Program-made: the position numbers and the translations under genes | Assembly (NCBI RefSeq): GCF_002607855.1 | Contig: NZ_AWQQ01000091.1 | Span: 19,401 to 83,400 of the forward strand | Direction of reading: 5' to 3' | DNA length: 64,000 nucleotides | Origin: Desulforamulus profundi | GTDB taxonomy: Bacteria; Bacillota_B; Desulfotomaculia; Desulfotomaculales; Desulfotomaculaceae | The notes under the pieces: model-generated | What the model was told of the DNA's origin: nothing | Databases searched by the model: none | Seen by the model: the letters and a program-made list of their open reading frames with translations, nothing else | Shown here: positions 18,144-27,798 of the stretch, piece by piece | Layout: the number at the start of each line of letters is the position of its first letter | How positions within the stretch are numbered: the stretch's first letter is position 1

Positions 18144-19378
18144 CCTGCATAATTTTTGGCTTCTTCCAGGTTGTCCAGTCTGAATTTTTTGTGCAGAGCT
18201 CGGACTGCCTTTTCGGTTTCGGATCTTTTGATGACACAGGAAACTTTAATTTCCGAAGTAGTGATCATTTCCAGGTTGATTCCTTCCTCAGCCAGGGTCT
18301 CAAACATGTCGGCAGCAACGCCGGGGTGAGAAATCATACCGGCGCCCACAATGGATACCTTGGCCACATCCTCGTCGTGGGTATAACCTTTAAAACCCAC
18401 TTCTTCCTGAATGGCTTCAATGGTTAGCAGGGTCTTTCTAAGATCATCCTGGGTGACGGTAAAACCGATATCGTTCATGCTGTTGCGCATGGCGCTCTGG
18501 ATAATCATGTCCACGTTAATGTTTTGGGCGGACAGAGCCTTAAAAATCTTCATGGCGACGCCTGGCTTGTCCGGCACATCAAATAGACCAATCTTCGCTA
18601 CATTATAATCATGGGCCACTCCACTGACCACCGGTGCATTTTCCATATTCGGAGCCTCCTCCACAATCGTTCCTTCACTGTAATTAAAGCTTGTGCGTAC
18701 ATGAATGGGTATCCCGTACTGTTTGGCCAGTTCCACGGAGCGGGGATGCAGAACCTGGGCCCCCAGGCTGGCCAGTTCCAGCATTTCGTCGTAGGAAATG
18801 TGGGAAAGTTTGCTGGCCCCCGGCACCACCCTGGGATCAGCGGTGTAAACCCCGTCGACGTCGGTAAAGATTTCGCACACATCGGCCTGCAGGGCCGCTG
18901 CCAGGGCCACGGCAGTGGTATCGGAACCGCCACGGCCCAGGGTGGTAATGTCATTGTTGGGGTTGATGCCCTGAAAACCGGCCACCACCACCACCCGGCC
19001 TTCATTCAGTTCTGCCATAACACGGCTGGTTTCTATTTTTAAGATCTTGGCTTTGGTATGTACATCATCGGTGTAAATACCAACCTGCGCACCGGTCAGG
19101 GAAATTACGTCGGAGCCAAGATCCCGTATGGCCATGGATAAAAGGGCAATGGAAACTTGTTCTCCGGTAGACAGCAGCATATCCATTTCCCGCTCCGAAG
19201 GATTATTGGTAACCTGCTTCATTAAGGCAATTAAATCATCCGTAGTATCCCCCATAGCAGAGACCGTTACCACCACCTGGTTTCCCCTTTGATGCTCTTC
19301 CACAACACGTTTGGCGACCCGCTTAATGCGTTCGGGGTTGGCTACGGAACTGCCGCCAAATTTTTTGACAACCAGCAT
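18134..19378 (-). CDS. lysC: Aspartate kinase
   Basis: Phosphorylates aspartate, the entry step to lysine, threonine and methionine. 414 residues: kinase domain 1-245 with VKKFGGSSVANPERI, TLGRGGSDTTAVALAAAL and FTDVDGVYTADPR; then two ACT domains (about 265-335 and 345-405) for feedback binding, with DKPGVAMKIFKAL and VGAGMISHPGVAADMFETL. In Bacillus this class is feedback regulated; the effector here is not visible. Last gene of the pheB-hom-thrB-lysC operon, 57 bases after thrB. An internal start for a separate beta subunit is possible, as in Bacillus. Confidence 0.95.
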   Translation of the reverse strand: MLVVKKFGGSSVANPERIKRVAKRVVEEHQRGNQVVVTVSAMGDTTDDLIALMKQVTNNPSEREMDMLLSTGEQVSIALLSMAIRDLGSDVISLTGAQVGIYTDDVHTKAKILKIETSRVMAELNEGRVVVVAGFQGINPNNDITTLGRGGSDTTAVALAAALQADVCEIFTDVDGVYTADPRVVPGASKLSHISYDEMLELASLGAQVLHPRSVELAKQYGIPIHVRTSFNYSEGTIVEEAPNMENAPVVSGVAHDYNVAKIGLFDVPDKPGVAMKIFKALSAQNINVDMIIQSAMRNSMNDIGFTVTQDDLRKTLLTIEAIQEEVGFKGYTHDEDVAKVSIVGAGMISHPGVAADMFETLAEEGINLEMITTSEIKVSCVIKRSETEKAVRALHKKFRLDNLEEAKNYAGIT

Positions 19379-19435
19379 TTTTTTGTTACCGCCTCTCCTG
19401 GTGATTTAGTCCTTTACTCACATAAAACTATTTAA

Positions 19436-20337
19436 TCATAAAATTTGTGTTCCATCAACCGCCGGTTGCAGCACTTTCACCTGGCAGTTAACGCCGGCTT
19501 CCCGGAAGGTATCCTGCATGATCTGAGCGATTCCTTCACTGTAACCGTCCGTCAGGGCAATCACCGCGGGACCTGCGCCGCTCAGGGCAACACTCAAGGC
19601 GCCGGCCCGGTGGGCCTCCTCAATCACCTTGAGCAGTCCCGGAACCAAAGGGGCCCGGAAAGGCTGGTGCAGCACGTCCTGGGACGCCACGGACAACAGG
19701 TCCAACCTTTTTTCACAGAGGGCTCCCACCAGTAGGGCTGAGCGGCTCAGGTTAAAAATCGCATCCTGCAGGCTGACCTGTTTGGGCAATACTTCCCTGG
19801 CAGCATGGGTGGACAGCTTAAAGTCCGGGATGGCCACCACCGCACTTAACTCCCCGGGGGGACAAATTTTCAGGGTATGAACCACTCCTTCGGCCACCAC
19901 CGAAATGACCATGCCCCCCAGCAGGCGGGTGCCACATTGTCCGGGTGTCCTTCCAGTTCGGTGGCCAGGGACAGAATCTTCTCCCGGGACAGGGTTTCTC
20001 CGGTCAGCCGGTTGGCTGCCACCAGGCCGCCCACAATGGCGGCGGCGCTGCTGCCCAGGCCCCGGGCTGTGGGGATCTTATTCACCAGCGTAATGCAAAG
20101 GCCGGGATTTTCCCGGCCAATTTCCTGAAAAACCCGCTGGGCAGCCCGCCAGACAATGTTCCTTTCATCCCTTTTAATGTCGTCAGCCCCTTCTCCCTCA
20201 ACCTCAATGGAGATCCTGCCGGGAGAAAGGGTCATATGAATATCATTGTAGAGTCCCAGGGCCATGCCAAGGCAGTCAAAGCCCGGGCCCATGTTAGCAG
20301 TGGTCGCCGGCACGGAAACGATGACAGTATTCTTCAT
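19436..20337 (-). CDS. thrB: Homoserine kinase (frameshifted)
   Basis: GHMP-family kinase making O-phosphohomoserine for threonine synthesis; reconstructed to 300 residues, the usual size. The N-terminal half has SVPATTANMGPGFDCLGMAL and the ATP loop KIPTARGLGSSAAAIVGG. After GHPDNVAPAC the frame shifts near 19914-19925 (a C6 run); the second half begins GGMVISVVAEGVV and has VALSGAGPAVIAL. One added base restores the protein. ATG start 7 bases after hom. Threonine synthase (thrC) is not in the window. Confidence 0.92.
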
Positions 20338-20344
20338 GAGCTGC

Positions 20345-21636
20345 TTATTCTTCTCCTTCCACCCGAATCACATTGGCCACTTCAATAACGGAAGAAAGCT
20401 GTTTGATATCCATCAATGCATCCTGGACGTTTTGTTCCTTTACCCTGTGGGTCACCAGCACCAGTTCCGCCATCTTGCCGGTGGCTTCCTTTTGGATAAC
20501 GGATTTAAGACTGACTTCCTTGTTGCCGAAGACCAGGGCAATGGAAGCCAGTACCCCCGGTTTGTCGGCCACCTGCAGTCGAATGTAATACTTGCTGAAG
20601 GTATCGCCGATATCGAGTACAGGACTGTCCTTGAAACAGGTGCAGCCGATGATGCCCGGCACACTGCGCATGATATCCCTGGCCGCATCCATAATGTCTG
20701 CCACCACAGCACTGGCGGTGGGCATCTCTCCTGCTCCCCGGCCATAGAACATGGTATCTCCCACGGCGTTGCCCCGCACAAAAACTGCGTTAAAGACATC
20801 TCCGACGGCGGCCAGAGGGTGATGCTTGGGGATAAAGGTCGGGTGAACCCGCACTTCAACCCCTTCGGGTCGCTCCTTGGCGATGCCCAGCAGTTTAATG
20901 ATATACCCTAATTCGTTAGCATAAGAAATGTCCTGGGCGGTAATTTGGGTGATTCCTTCGGTGTAAACCTGGTGTAATGGCACCCGGGTATTAAAGGCGA
21001 TGGAAGCCAGGATGGCAATTTTTCTTGCCGCATCGAAGCCGCCCACATCGGCGGTGGGATCGGACTCGGCATAGCCCTTGGCCTGGGCTTCCTGTAAAAC
21101 ATCCTCAAAATCGCAGCCTTGCTGGGTCATTTTCGTCAGCATATAGTTGGTTGTTCCGTTAATAATGCCAAAGACTTCTTCAATGCGGTTGCCGGCCAGG
21201 CTCTGTTTTAACGTGCGAATAATGGGGATGCCGCCCGCCACGCTGGCTTCAAAAAACAAATCACATTGATTGTTCTGGGCCGCTTTAAAGAGCTGCTGTC
21301 CATGTTCCGCCACCATATCTTTGTTGGCTGTGACCACACTCTTACCCTGGTTGAGAGCTTCCAGAACATAATCCAGCGTGGGGTGAATGCCTCCCAGAAC
21401 CTCCACAATGATTTTGATTTCCGGGTCATGAATAATATCCGCCAGGTCGGTGGTAAGGATTCCTTCCGGCAGGGAGATTCCCCGATCCTTCTCCAAACTG
21501 CGCACCAGAATTTTTTTAATTTCCAATTTTGTGCCCACCCGCTGCCGGATGTTTTCCTGGTTTTCCTCCAGGATGCGATATACGCCACGGCCGACGGTAC
21601 CAAGCCCAACAGCCCTATTTTGATTACCTGTTCCAT
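20345..21636 (-). CDS. hom: Homoserine dehydrogenase (frameshifted near the start)
   Basis: NAD(P)H-dependent reduction of aspartate semialdehyde to homoserine; about 430 residues after repair. The true start at 21636 (MEQVIKIGLLGLG) is separated from the rest by a lost G near 21600; the main frame resumes with GTVGRGVYRILEEN. Visible motifs are VTANKDMVAEHG, FEASVAGGIPIIRTL and GIINGTTNYMLTKM. A C-terminal ACT domain (DKPGVLASIALVFG) points to threonine feedback. Lies between pheB and thrB with short gaps. Confidence 0.95.
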
Positions 21637-21659
21637 ACAAATCCCCTTTCCCTCACAGG

Positions 21660-22105
21660 CTAGTTCTGGCCCACCAGGCGGACATCCCGAACCCCTGTTA
21701 CCTCACTGATAATTTTTAATAATTCCTCCAGGTCCTGATTCATCTCGCAGTCTCGACGGAAAGGGTGGCGTTGGCCAGCCCTTGTAACGGCAAGTTCTGG
21801 TTGATGGTTAAAATACTGCCCTTGACAGAGGCGATAATGTTTAATACTGTAGAAAGGACACCGGGCCGATGTTCCATCAACAAAGCAAGGGTAACGATTT
21901 TCCCTTTGCTCCACTGGTGAAAGGGAAAAACCTTGTCTTTATACTTGTAGAAGGCACTGCGGCTTAAATCCACCTTCTCTACCGCTTCATTGACGGTATT
22001 GGCTGCACCTTTCAGCAATAACTCCTTGGCCATCACCGTTTTTAAAATGGCTTCCGGGAGAATATCCTCTTGTACCAAAAAGTATTTCAGCTCTTTCTTC
22101 GTCAC
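21660..22105 (-). CDS. pheB: ACT-domain protein of the PheB / UPF0735 family (frameshifted)
   Basis: Reconstructed to 148 residues. The N-terminal part has a predicted helix-turn-helix-like segment ([20 protein letters not shown]); the C-terminal part is an ACT domain starting [20 protein letters not shown]. The frame shifts near 21744-21750, and the true end continues [19 protein letters not shown]. The family is named pheB from Bacillus but is not proven to be a chorismate mutase. Its place ahead of hom-thrB-lysC suggests an amino-acid-responsive regulator of this operon. GTG start. Confidence 0.88.
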
Positions 22106-22160
22106 TTCTTCCCTACCTCGCAGTCCGTTTTGAGTGGATGTTTATCCTTTTACAGTAGAC

Positions 22161-22189
22161 ATTATACCATTCCAAAAATAACCCTTCAA
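22161..22189 (-). promoter_or_regulatory. Sigma-A promoter of the pheB-hom-thrB-lysC operon
   Basis: On the minus strand TTGAAG (22184-22189) and TATAAT (22161-22166) with 17-base spacing, about 55 bases before pheB. I see no riboswitch or T-box in the short leader. Confidence 0.75.
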
Positions 22190-22374
22190 ACCGAATATAT
22201 ACTTTTAAACCATGGTTTTTCAAATATGCCTGGTTGGTTCGCAGCTTCTCTCCCTGTTGCTCCCTCTGGCAAATATTTGACATGTCTTTCCAATTTTCTG
22301 ACAATACCATTATTACTATTGCCAATTCCTACCCGGATCTTGTATGGTAAACAAAATTCGTCATAAAAACAGCA

Positions 22375-22406
22375 AACCCCACAGACCCTATGCTATCTGT
22401 GGGGTT
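22375..22406 (-). terminator. Terminator after spoIVA
   Basis: Stem AACCCCACAGA/TCTGTGGGGTT followed on the minus strand by TGCTGTTTTTATG. Confidence 0.85.
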
Positions 22407-22419
22407 ATCCTTTGGTCGA

Positions 22420-23898
22420 TTAAATAATAATACAAATCAGACCGCCACTACCTTCATTAACAATTCTTTGCAAAGTCTCCTGCAGTTTAACCTGGGCATT
22501 TTCCGGCATCCGGTGCAGTTTATTCTGAATGCCTTCCCGGACCAGATCATGCAGGGTTTTGCCGAAGATTTCAGATTCCCAAATCTTTTGCGGATTTTCA
22601 TCAAACCCGGCCAGCATGTACTGGACCAGCTCTTCACATTGTTTTTCGGTCCCGATAATGGGGGTGATTTCAGTGGTAATATCCGCCTTGATGATATGCA
22701 GAGAAGGGGCGCTGGCCTTCAGTTTAACACCAAAACGATTGCCTTGACGGATCAGTTCCGGTTCTTCCAAATTCATTTCATCCAACCGGGGTGTTACAAC
22801 GCCATAACCGGTCTCACGAACCTCTGTCAGGGCTTTGGCTACTTTGTCGTACTCCCGTTTCGCCACGGCCAAATCTTTCATTAACCGAAACAGGTGGTGA
22901 TCTCCTTCAATTTCAAAACCGGTTTCTTCCGTCATCACCCGGTAGAACAGGTCGGGTTTCGCCACCATTTCGATGGAAGCAGAGCCTGTGCCCATATCCA
23001 TATGCTTAAGATTGACTTGATGAACAAAATCATAGCCGTCCAAATTGTTAACGGCGGTTTCGATGTCTCTCAGGCGGCGCACATGGCGTACGGTATCCCT
23101 GACGGCATCCTCAAAGTTTTGCCTGAGCCAGTGTTTGCCCTCCAGCTCTTCGATCCAGAGGGGCAGGCTGATGTTGACTTCGTTGACCGGGAATTCAAAA
23201 AGAACCTGCTCCAGAATTTTTAAAATGTCCTGCTGTTTAAGCTCCGCACAGTCCAGGGGCAGCACCGGCACATCATATTTTTCTTCCAGTTCGGCCGCCA
23301 GCTGCAACGTTTCGCTGGCATGGGGCCTTACGCTGTTCAGCAGAATTACAAAGGGCTTATTAATATCCTTCAGTTCTTCCACGACTCTTTCTTCGGCATC
23401 CACATAATTTTCCCTGGGTATATCTGTAATGGTGCCGTCGGTGGTGACCACGATGCCGATGGTGGAGTGCTCGGAAATCACCTTGCGGGTGCCGATCTCG
23501 GCCGCCTCCTGAAAAGGAATGGGCTCTTCATACCAGGGAGTGGTTACCATGCGGGGACCGTCTTCTTCCTCGTAACCCAACGCACCCAGCACCCGGTATC
23601 CCACACAGTCCACCAATCTTATTCGAACCTTAAGGCTTGGATTAACGGCAATTTCCACGGCCTCATTGGGAACAAATTTGGGCTCGGTAGTCATAATGGT
23701 TTTGCCGGCGCCGCTCTGGGGAAGTTCATCTTTGGCACGTTCTTTATCGTACACATTTTTAATGTTAGGAATTACTGCCAATTCCATAAATCTTTTAATA
23801 AAGGTGGATTTACCGGTCCGCACCCCGCCGACCACACCGAGGTAGATATCTCCCCCGGTCCGCTCCGCTATATCGCGGAAGATATCCAACTTTTCCAT
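22420..23898 (-). CDS. spoIVA: Stage IV sporulation protein A
   Basis: Morphogenetic ATPase that polymerises on the forespore outer surface and anchors the coat; 492 residues, the full family length. Walker A is GVVGGVRTGKST near residue 22, and the switch region VDCVGYRVLGALGY is diagnostic. The C-terminus ends in hydrophobic GGLICIII, as expected for the SpoVM/membrane-contact end. Expected to be under sigma-E in the mother cell, although I could not fix a promoter. Strong proof that the organism makes endospores. Confidence 0.97.
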   Translation of the reverse strand: MEKLDIFRDIAERTGGDIYLGVVGGVRTGKSTFIKRFMELAVIPNIKNVYDKERAKDELPQSGAGKTIMTTEPKFVPNEAVEIAVNPSLKVRIRLVDCVGYRVLGALGYEEEDGPRMVTTPWYEEPIPFQEAAEIGTRKVISEHSTIGIVVTTDGTITDIPRENYVDAEERVVEELKDINKPFVILLNSVRPHASETLQLAAELEEKYDVPVLPLDCAELKQQDILKILEQVLFEFPVNEVNISLPLWIEELEGKHWLRQNFEDAVRDTVRHVRRLRDIETAVNNLDGYDFVHQVNLKHMDMGTGSASIEMVAKPDLFYRVMTEETGFEIEGDHHLFRLMKDLAVAKREYDKVAKALTEVRETGYGVVTPRLDEMNLEEPELIRQGNRFGVKLKASAPSLHIIKADITTEITPIIGTEKQCEELVQYMLAGFDENPQKIWESEIFGKTLHDLVREGIQNKLHRMPENAQVKLQETLQRIVNEGSGGLICIII

Positions 23899-24322
23899 AA
23901 ACGATTATCCCCTCCTGTTCATATAATTATAGGGAAATTTATATTGAAATGCTGCATCCCTCCTCCGCGATAATGGACCGTAGAGACCGGAAAAACTGTT
24001 TTATGCAGGAGGAAGGTAGTCCCTTCTTCCTGAATTTTTTTCCATTGGCATACATTAACATTATATATATATGAGCGACCTGCTACTTTATGACAGAAAA
24101 TTATCCTGGCTGATTGCGGTTTCTGGCTCCTGGTTCCTTTTTTTCCTATTGTTTTAAAGATATTTACTATTTGTCCCTTTATGACTGTTAGCGGTAACCT
24201 AAAAAGTATATTTTAATCTTAAAATTTCTTTTGCCAATTGAATCAAAAGATGTAACCAACCCCAAAACCCTTCCATATATTGACTATATACCATCTTTTA
24301 AAATAAAAAAGGAGGATTACTA
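23899..24322. other. Intergenic region between spoIVA and a divergent small gene
   Basis: AT-rich, with a TATATATATA run near 24063 and a hairpin AGGAGGAAGG/CCTTCTTCCT followed by ATTTTTTT at about 24010-24045 on the plus strand. It should hold divergent promoters for spoIVA and the 58-aa gene. I see no credible gene in it. Confidence 0.5.
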
Positions 24323-24499
24323 ATGAGTTATGGATTTGGTCCCGGGTGGGATAAACCCGGAAAAAAACCGGTTCAGGATAAACCGGCCGTAAAACCCCCG
24401 GTACATGAAAAACCGGCAGGTCCCAAAAAGCCCCCGATGAAAACACCGCCGTTCCCCTTTGATTTCAGCCAATTCTTTGGAGGCAAGAAGAAAAGGTAA
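24323..24499 (+). CDS. Lys/Pro-rich small protein, 58 aa
   Basis: ATG with AAAGGAGG upstream, 58 residues, then a strong terminator. The product begins MSYGFGPGWDKPGKKP and is a low-complexity repeat of KP/PP units (VKPPVHEKPAGPKKPP) before a phenylalanine-rich end FPFDFSQFFGGKKKR. The MSYGFG start recalls the YjcZ-like miniproteins at 41-42 kb but the hydrophobic core is absent. A spore-associated structural peptide is possible given the divergent spoIVA; function unknown. Confidence 0.65.
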   Translation: MSYGFGPGWDKPGKKPVQDKPAVKPPVHEKPAGPKKPPMKTPPFPFDFSQFFGGKKKR

Positions 24500-24500
24500 A

Positions 24501-24541
24501 TAAACAGTAAAAGCAGGGTGGTCCCCTGCTCTTACTGTTTA
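24501..24541. terminator. Bidirectional terminator
   Basis: Long imperfect stem pairing TAAACAGTAA with TTACTGTTTA and AGCAGGG with CCCTGCT. It separates the 58-aa gene and the end of gpsA. Confidence 0.75.
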
Positions 24542-25585
24542 TTTAACGGATTCCAGTGTCCAGTTTAATGTACTGAGGGCAATTTCTTCAACCTCTAATT
24601 TTTTTCCCCTGCCCATCAAGTTTAAAACCGCCTCCCGGGGGGAAAGATTTTTAAACAGCACTTTGTACGTCTGTTCGGTAATGGGCATTTCTACTCCCTG
24701 ACGCCTGGCCAGTTCCCAGGCCACCCGGGTGGTCCTGACGCCTTCTACCACCATGTTAATACTGGCCACCGCCTCTTCCAGGGATTTTCCTTTGCCGATG
24801 GCAATGCCGCACCGACGATTGCGGCTGTGCATGCTGGTGCAGGTAACAATCAAGTCGCCCACCCCTGCCAGCCCGGAAAAGGTTAAGAGATTTGCCCCCA
24901 TACTGAAGCCCAGGCGGGTGATTTCCGCCAGTCCCCGGGTCATCATGGCGGCTTTGGTGTTATCCCCAAATTCCAGCCCGTCGGCAATGCCGGTGCCCAG
25001 GGCGATAATGTTCTTTAAAGCACCCCCCAGTTCCACTCCCACCAAGTCAGGATTGGTATAAACACGAAAGTCCTGGGACATAAACAGGTCCTGCACGTAC
25101 TCGGCTGTATTCATTTCCTGCGAGGCAGCCACCACCGCGGTGGGTATATTGCGACCCACCTCTTCGGCATGACTGGGACCCGAAAGTACCGCATAGCGGC
25201 CCAGGGTCGCTTCCCCCGCCTCGCTGGCCAGCACCTCCGACAACCTGAGAAGGGTGCTTTCCTCCAGACCCTTTGCCACATTAATGAGTACGGCATCGGA
25301 TTTTATAAAGGGCAGCGACTGCTGCAGCAGGTCCCGAAAGCAATGGGAAGGAACCCCGAAGACCACCGCTGCCGCTTCATGAAGCACCTTTTCCAGGTCC
25401 GTATCGGCCGTGACGGTGGGGTGCAGTTTTATCCCCGGCAGGTACCTTTGATTTTCCCCTTCATTAATTAATTGGGCCAATTCCTGCCGGCGTGTCCAGA
25501 GAACCACAGAATGGTTGTTTTGGGCCAGCACCTGGGCCAGGGCCGTTGCCCAACTGCCGGCTCCGATCATCGCAACTTTTGTCAT
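24539..25585 (-). CDS. gpsA: Glycerol-3-phosphate dehydrogenase [NAD(P)+]
   Basis: Makes sn-glycerol 3-phosphate from dihydroxyacetone phosphate for membrane lipids. 348 residues from the ATG at 25585, which has GGAGG upstream. N-terminal [14 protein letters not shown] is the NAD(P) loop; [10 protein letters not shown], the catalytic-Lys region [17 protein letters not shown] and the substrate region HSRNRRCG follow. Immediately downstream of plsY (16-base gap), giving a two-step route from DHAP to acyl-glycerol phosphate in one operon with der. Confidence 0.97.
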   Translation of the reverse strand: MTKVAMIGAGSWATALAQVLAQNNHSVVLWTRRQELAQLINEGENQRYLPGIKLHPTVTADTDLEKVLHEAAAVVFGVPSHCFRDLLQQSLPFIKSDAVLINVAKGLEESTLLRLSEVLASEAGEATLGRYAVLSGPSHAEEVGRNIPTAVVAASQEMNTAEYVQDLFMSQDFRVYTNPDLVGVELGGALKNIIALGTGIADGLEFGDNTKAAMMTRGLAEITRLGFSMGANLLTFSGLAGVGDLIVTCTSMHSRNRRCGIAIGKGKSLEEAVASINMVVEGVRTTRVAWELARRQGVEMPITEQTYKVLFKNLSPREAVLNLMGRGKKLEVEEIALSTLNWTLESVK

Positions 25586-25601
25586 TCCCAGTCCTCCAAT
25601 C

Positions 25602-26204
25602 CTATGACTTCTTCTGGCCAATTTTAAATTCGGTGCCGTTTAAAAGTCGTTTGATGTTGGATGAATGCTTCCACACCGCAAAAGCGGCCACCAGTACGGA
25701 AAATATCAGGGTTGTTTTATGATACTGAAAGACCATCATCCAGAGGGGCAGGGAGATCGCTCCCAAAATGGACCCCAGGGAAACATAACGGGTCAGCGCC
25801 ACTGTCGTTACCCACACCAGGAAGGCCAGCAGCAAAGGCAGCGGGGCAATGGCCAGTACCGCGCCGGCGCCGGTGGCTATAATTTTTCCGCCCTTAAAGC
25901 CCAGCCACAGGGGCCAGCTGTGCCCGGCCATGACCGCCAGGGCAGCACCCAGGACGGCGATATCCGTATTTTCTAGCTGTTTAGCCAGCAAAACCGCTGT
26001 TACACCCTTCAGCAAATCCAGTGCCAATACAACCATACCAGGTCCTTTGCCCAGGGTACGCCAGACGTTGGTGGCCCCGATGTTTCCGCTGCCGTATTTG
26101 CGGATGTCAATTCCCTTCCAGAAACGGGCCAGCAAATATCCGAAGGGAATTGATCCGATTAAATAAGCCGCTGCAATTACAAGTAAAGTGACTAAAGTAG
26201 TCAA
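25602..26204 (-). CDS. plsY: Glycerol-3-phosphate acyltransferase PlsY
   Basis: Integral membrane enzyme of 200 residues that transfers acyl from acyl-phosphate to glycerol 3-phosphate. About five membrane helices. The three conserved loops are visible: [25 protein letters not shown] and a [19 protein letters not shown] loop (usually GHxxPxxxxFKGGKGVAT; here the last Lys-Gly-Val is replaced by Ile-Ile). Lies between der and gpsA. Confidence 0.95.
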   Translation of the reverse strand: MTTLVTLLVIAAAYLIGSIPFGYLLARFWKGIDIRKYGSGNIGATNVWRTLGKGPGMVVLALDLLKGVTAVLLAKQLENTDIAVLGAALAVMAGHSWPLWLGFKGGKIIATGAGAVLAIAPLPLLLAFLVWVTTVALTRYVSLGSILGAISLPLWMMVFQYHKTTLIFSVLVAAFAVWKHSSNIKRLLNGTEFKIGQKKS

Positions 26205-26250
26205 GACTTACTCCTCCGAATCTTAAAAAAGCTTGAAGGGCCGTATTCCT

Positions 26251-27569
26251 TTACTCGTCCCCGGCATCTCTCCTGCGCAGGAAGAACCGGACCGGGGTAC
26301 CCTCAAAGCCGTAAGCATCCCTGATCTTGTTTTCCAGGTAACGCTGGTAAGAAAAATGCATCAGTTCCGGTTCATTGACAAACAAAATAAAGGTCGGCGG
26401 CTTCACGCCACCCTGGGTGGCATAAAAGATTTTCAGCTTGCGATGTTTGTCCCCCGGCGGCGGCGTGGCCTGGGTTGCTTCCCGAATCAGGTTGTTCAGA
26501 TCCGCTGTGGGCACCCGTTTATTGGCCTCGTCCGCCACGTAATCCACCATCTCCAGCACCTTGGGCAGCCGTTGTTTGGTCAGGGCGGAAATGTACAGTG
26601 TAGGGGCGTAATTTAAAAAGCCCAGTTCCTCTCTCATTTTCTTTTCAAATTTATTCATGGTCTTATTATCTTTTTCGATAAGATCCCATTTATTGACCAC
26701 CAAAATGACGGCCTTGCCCTTGTCGTGGGCATAACCAACAATTTTTTTGTCCTGTTCTGCCACTCCTTCGGTGGCATCAAAGACCATTAAAACCACGTCA
26801 CAGCGGTCCACCGCCCGCAGGGCCCGGACCACGCTGTATCGCTCCGTGGGCAAATCAATGCGGTTTCGACGTCTCATGCCGGCGGTATCCACAATGACGT
26901 AGTTTTTGCCGTTTCGCTCAAAGGGTGAGTCGATGGCATCCCGGGTGGTCCCCGGGATATTGCTGACAATCACCCGCTCCTCCCCCAGAATGGCATTCAC
27001 CAGGGAGGACTTCCCGACGTTGGGCCTGCCGATGACGGCAATGCGGACGGTATCCGGAGGGTAAGGATCTTCCTCCTGCCGGGGCAGCAGCGTTACCAGT
27101 TCATCCAGTAAATCCCCGGTGTTTAAACCTTCCGCAGCGGATACGGGGATGGGCTCTCCCAATCCTACCTGGTAAAACTCATAGTAAGGAATTTTATCGA
27201 AATGTTCTACCTTATTGGCCACCAGCAAAACGGGCTTATCGGTCCTGCGCAGGGTTTTGGCCACCTCTTCATCCACGGCGGTAAGACCTCCCGGGCATCC
27301 ACCACGAACAGGATGACATCCGCCTCTTTGATGGCCAGTTCCGCCTGTTTTCTAATCTGAGCGGTGATGATATCCTCCGCAAAGTCCAGGCCGCCGGTGT
27401 CCACCAGGGTAAATTCATGGCCTTGCCACTCGGCATCCTGGTACAGTCTGTCCCGGGTCACCCCGGGCATATCTTCAACGATCGCAATGCGTGCGCCGAC
27501 AATCCGGTTAAACAGCGTTGATTTCCCCACATTGGGGCGCCCGACAATAGCAACAATGGGTTTCGCCAA
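26251..27569 (-). CDS. der: Ribosome biogenesis GTPase Der (frameshifted)
   Basis: Two tandem GTPase domains and a KH-like end, 439 residues after repair, acting in 50S maturation. First domain: [29 protein letters not shown] and VDTGGL. Second: [38 protein letters not shown] and NKWDLI. The frame is lost near 27287 after VVDARE; one missing G there restores [18 protein letters not shown] start at 27569 with AAGGGGG upstream. Der is essential in studied bacteria, which argues that the frameshift is a sequence error. Confidence 0.95.
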
Positions 27570-27680
27570 AGGGTATTCCCCCTTTTCTCTGAAATTTATA
27601 TTATGCAAACCCTTTGAAATACCTCTATATAAACAAACCTTACGCAGGCAGACTGGCTTTTCCGCAACGTAGCGGGCGTA

Positions 27681-27767
27681 TGAGAAGTGAGATGTGAGAA
27701 GTAAGAGGTGAGATGTAAAGAAAACAATTGGTTACCGTTTCTCCCACTTCTAACCTCCCACCTCTCA
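27681..27767. repeat. Inverted arrays of a TGAGAAG-like heptanucleotide
   Basis: At 27681-27715 five tandem heptamers read TGAGAAG, TGAGATG, TGAGAAG, TAAGAGG, TGAGATG. At 27741-27767 the complementary strand carries about four more (TGAGAGG, TGGGAGG, TTAGAAG, TGGGAG). The two blocks are inverted and can form a long imperfect hairpin between the DUF512 gene and der. Confidence 0.75.
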
Positions 27768-27798
27768 AATGCCTGCGCAGGGTTGTTTTTTATAAGTT

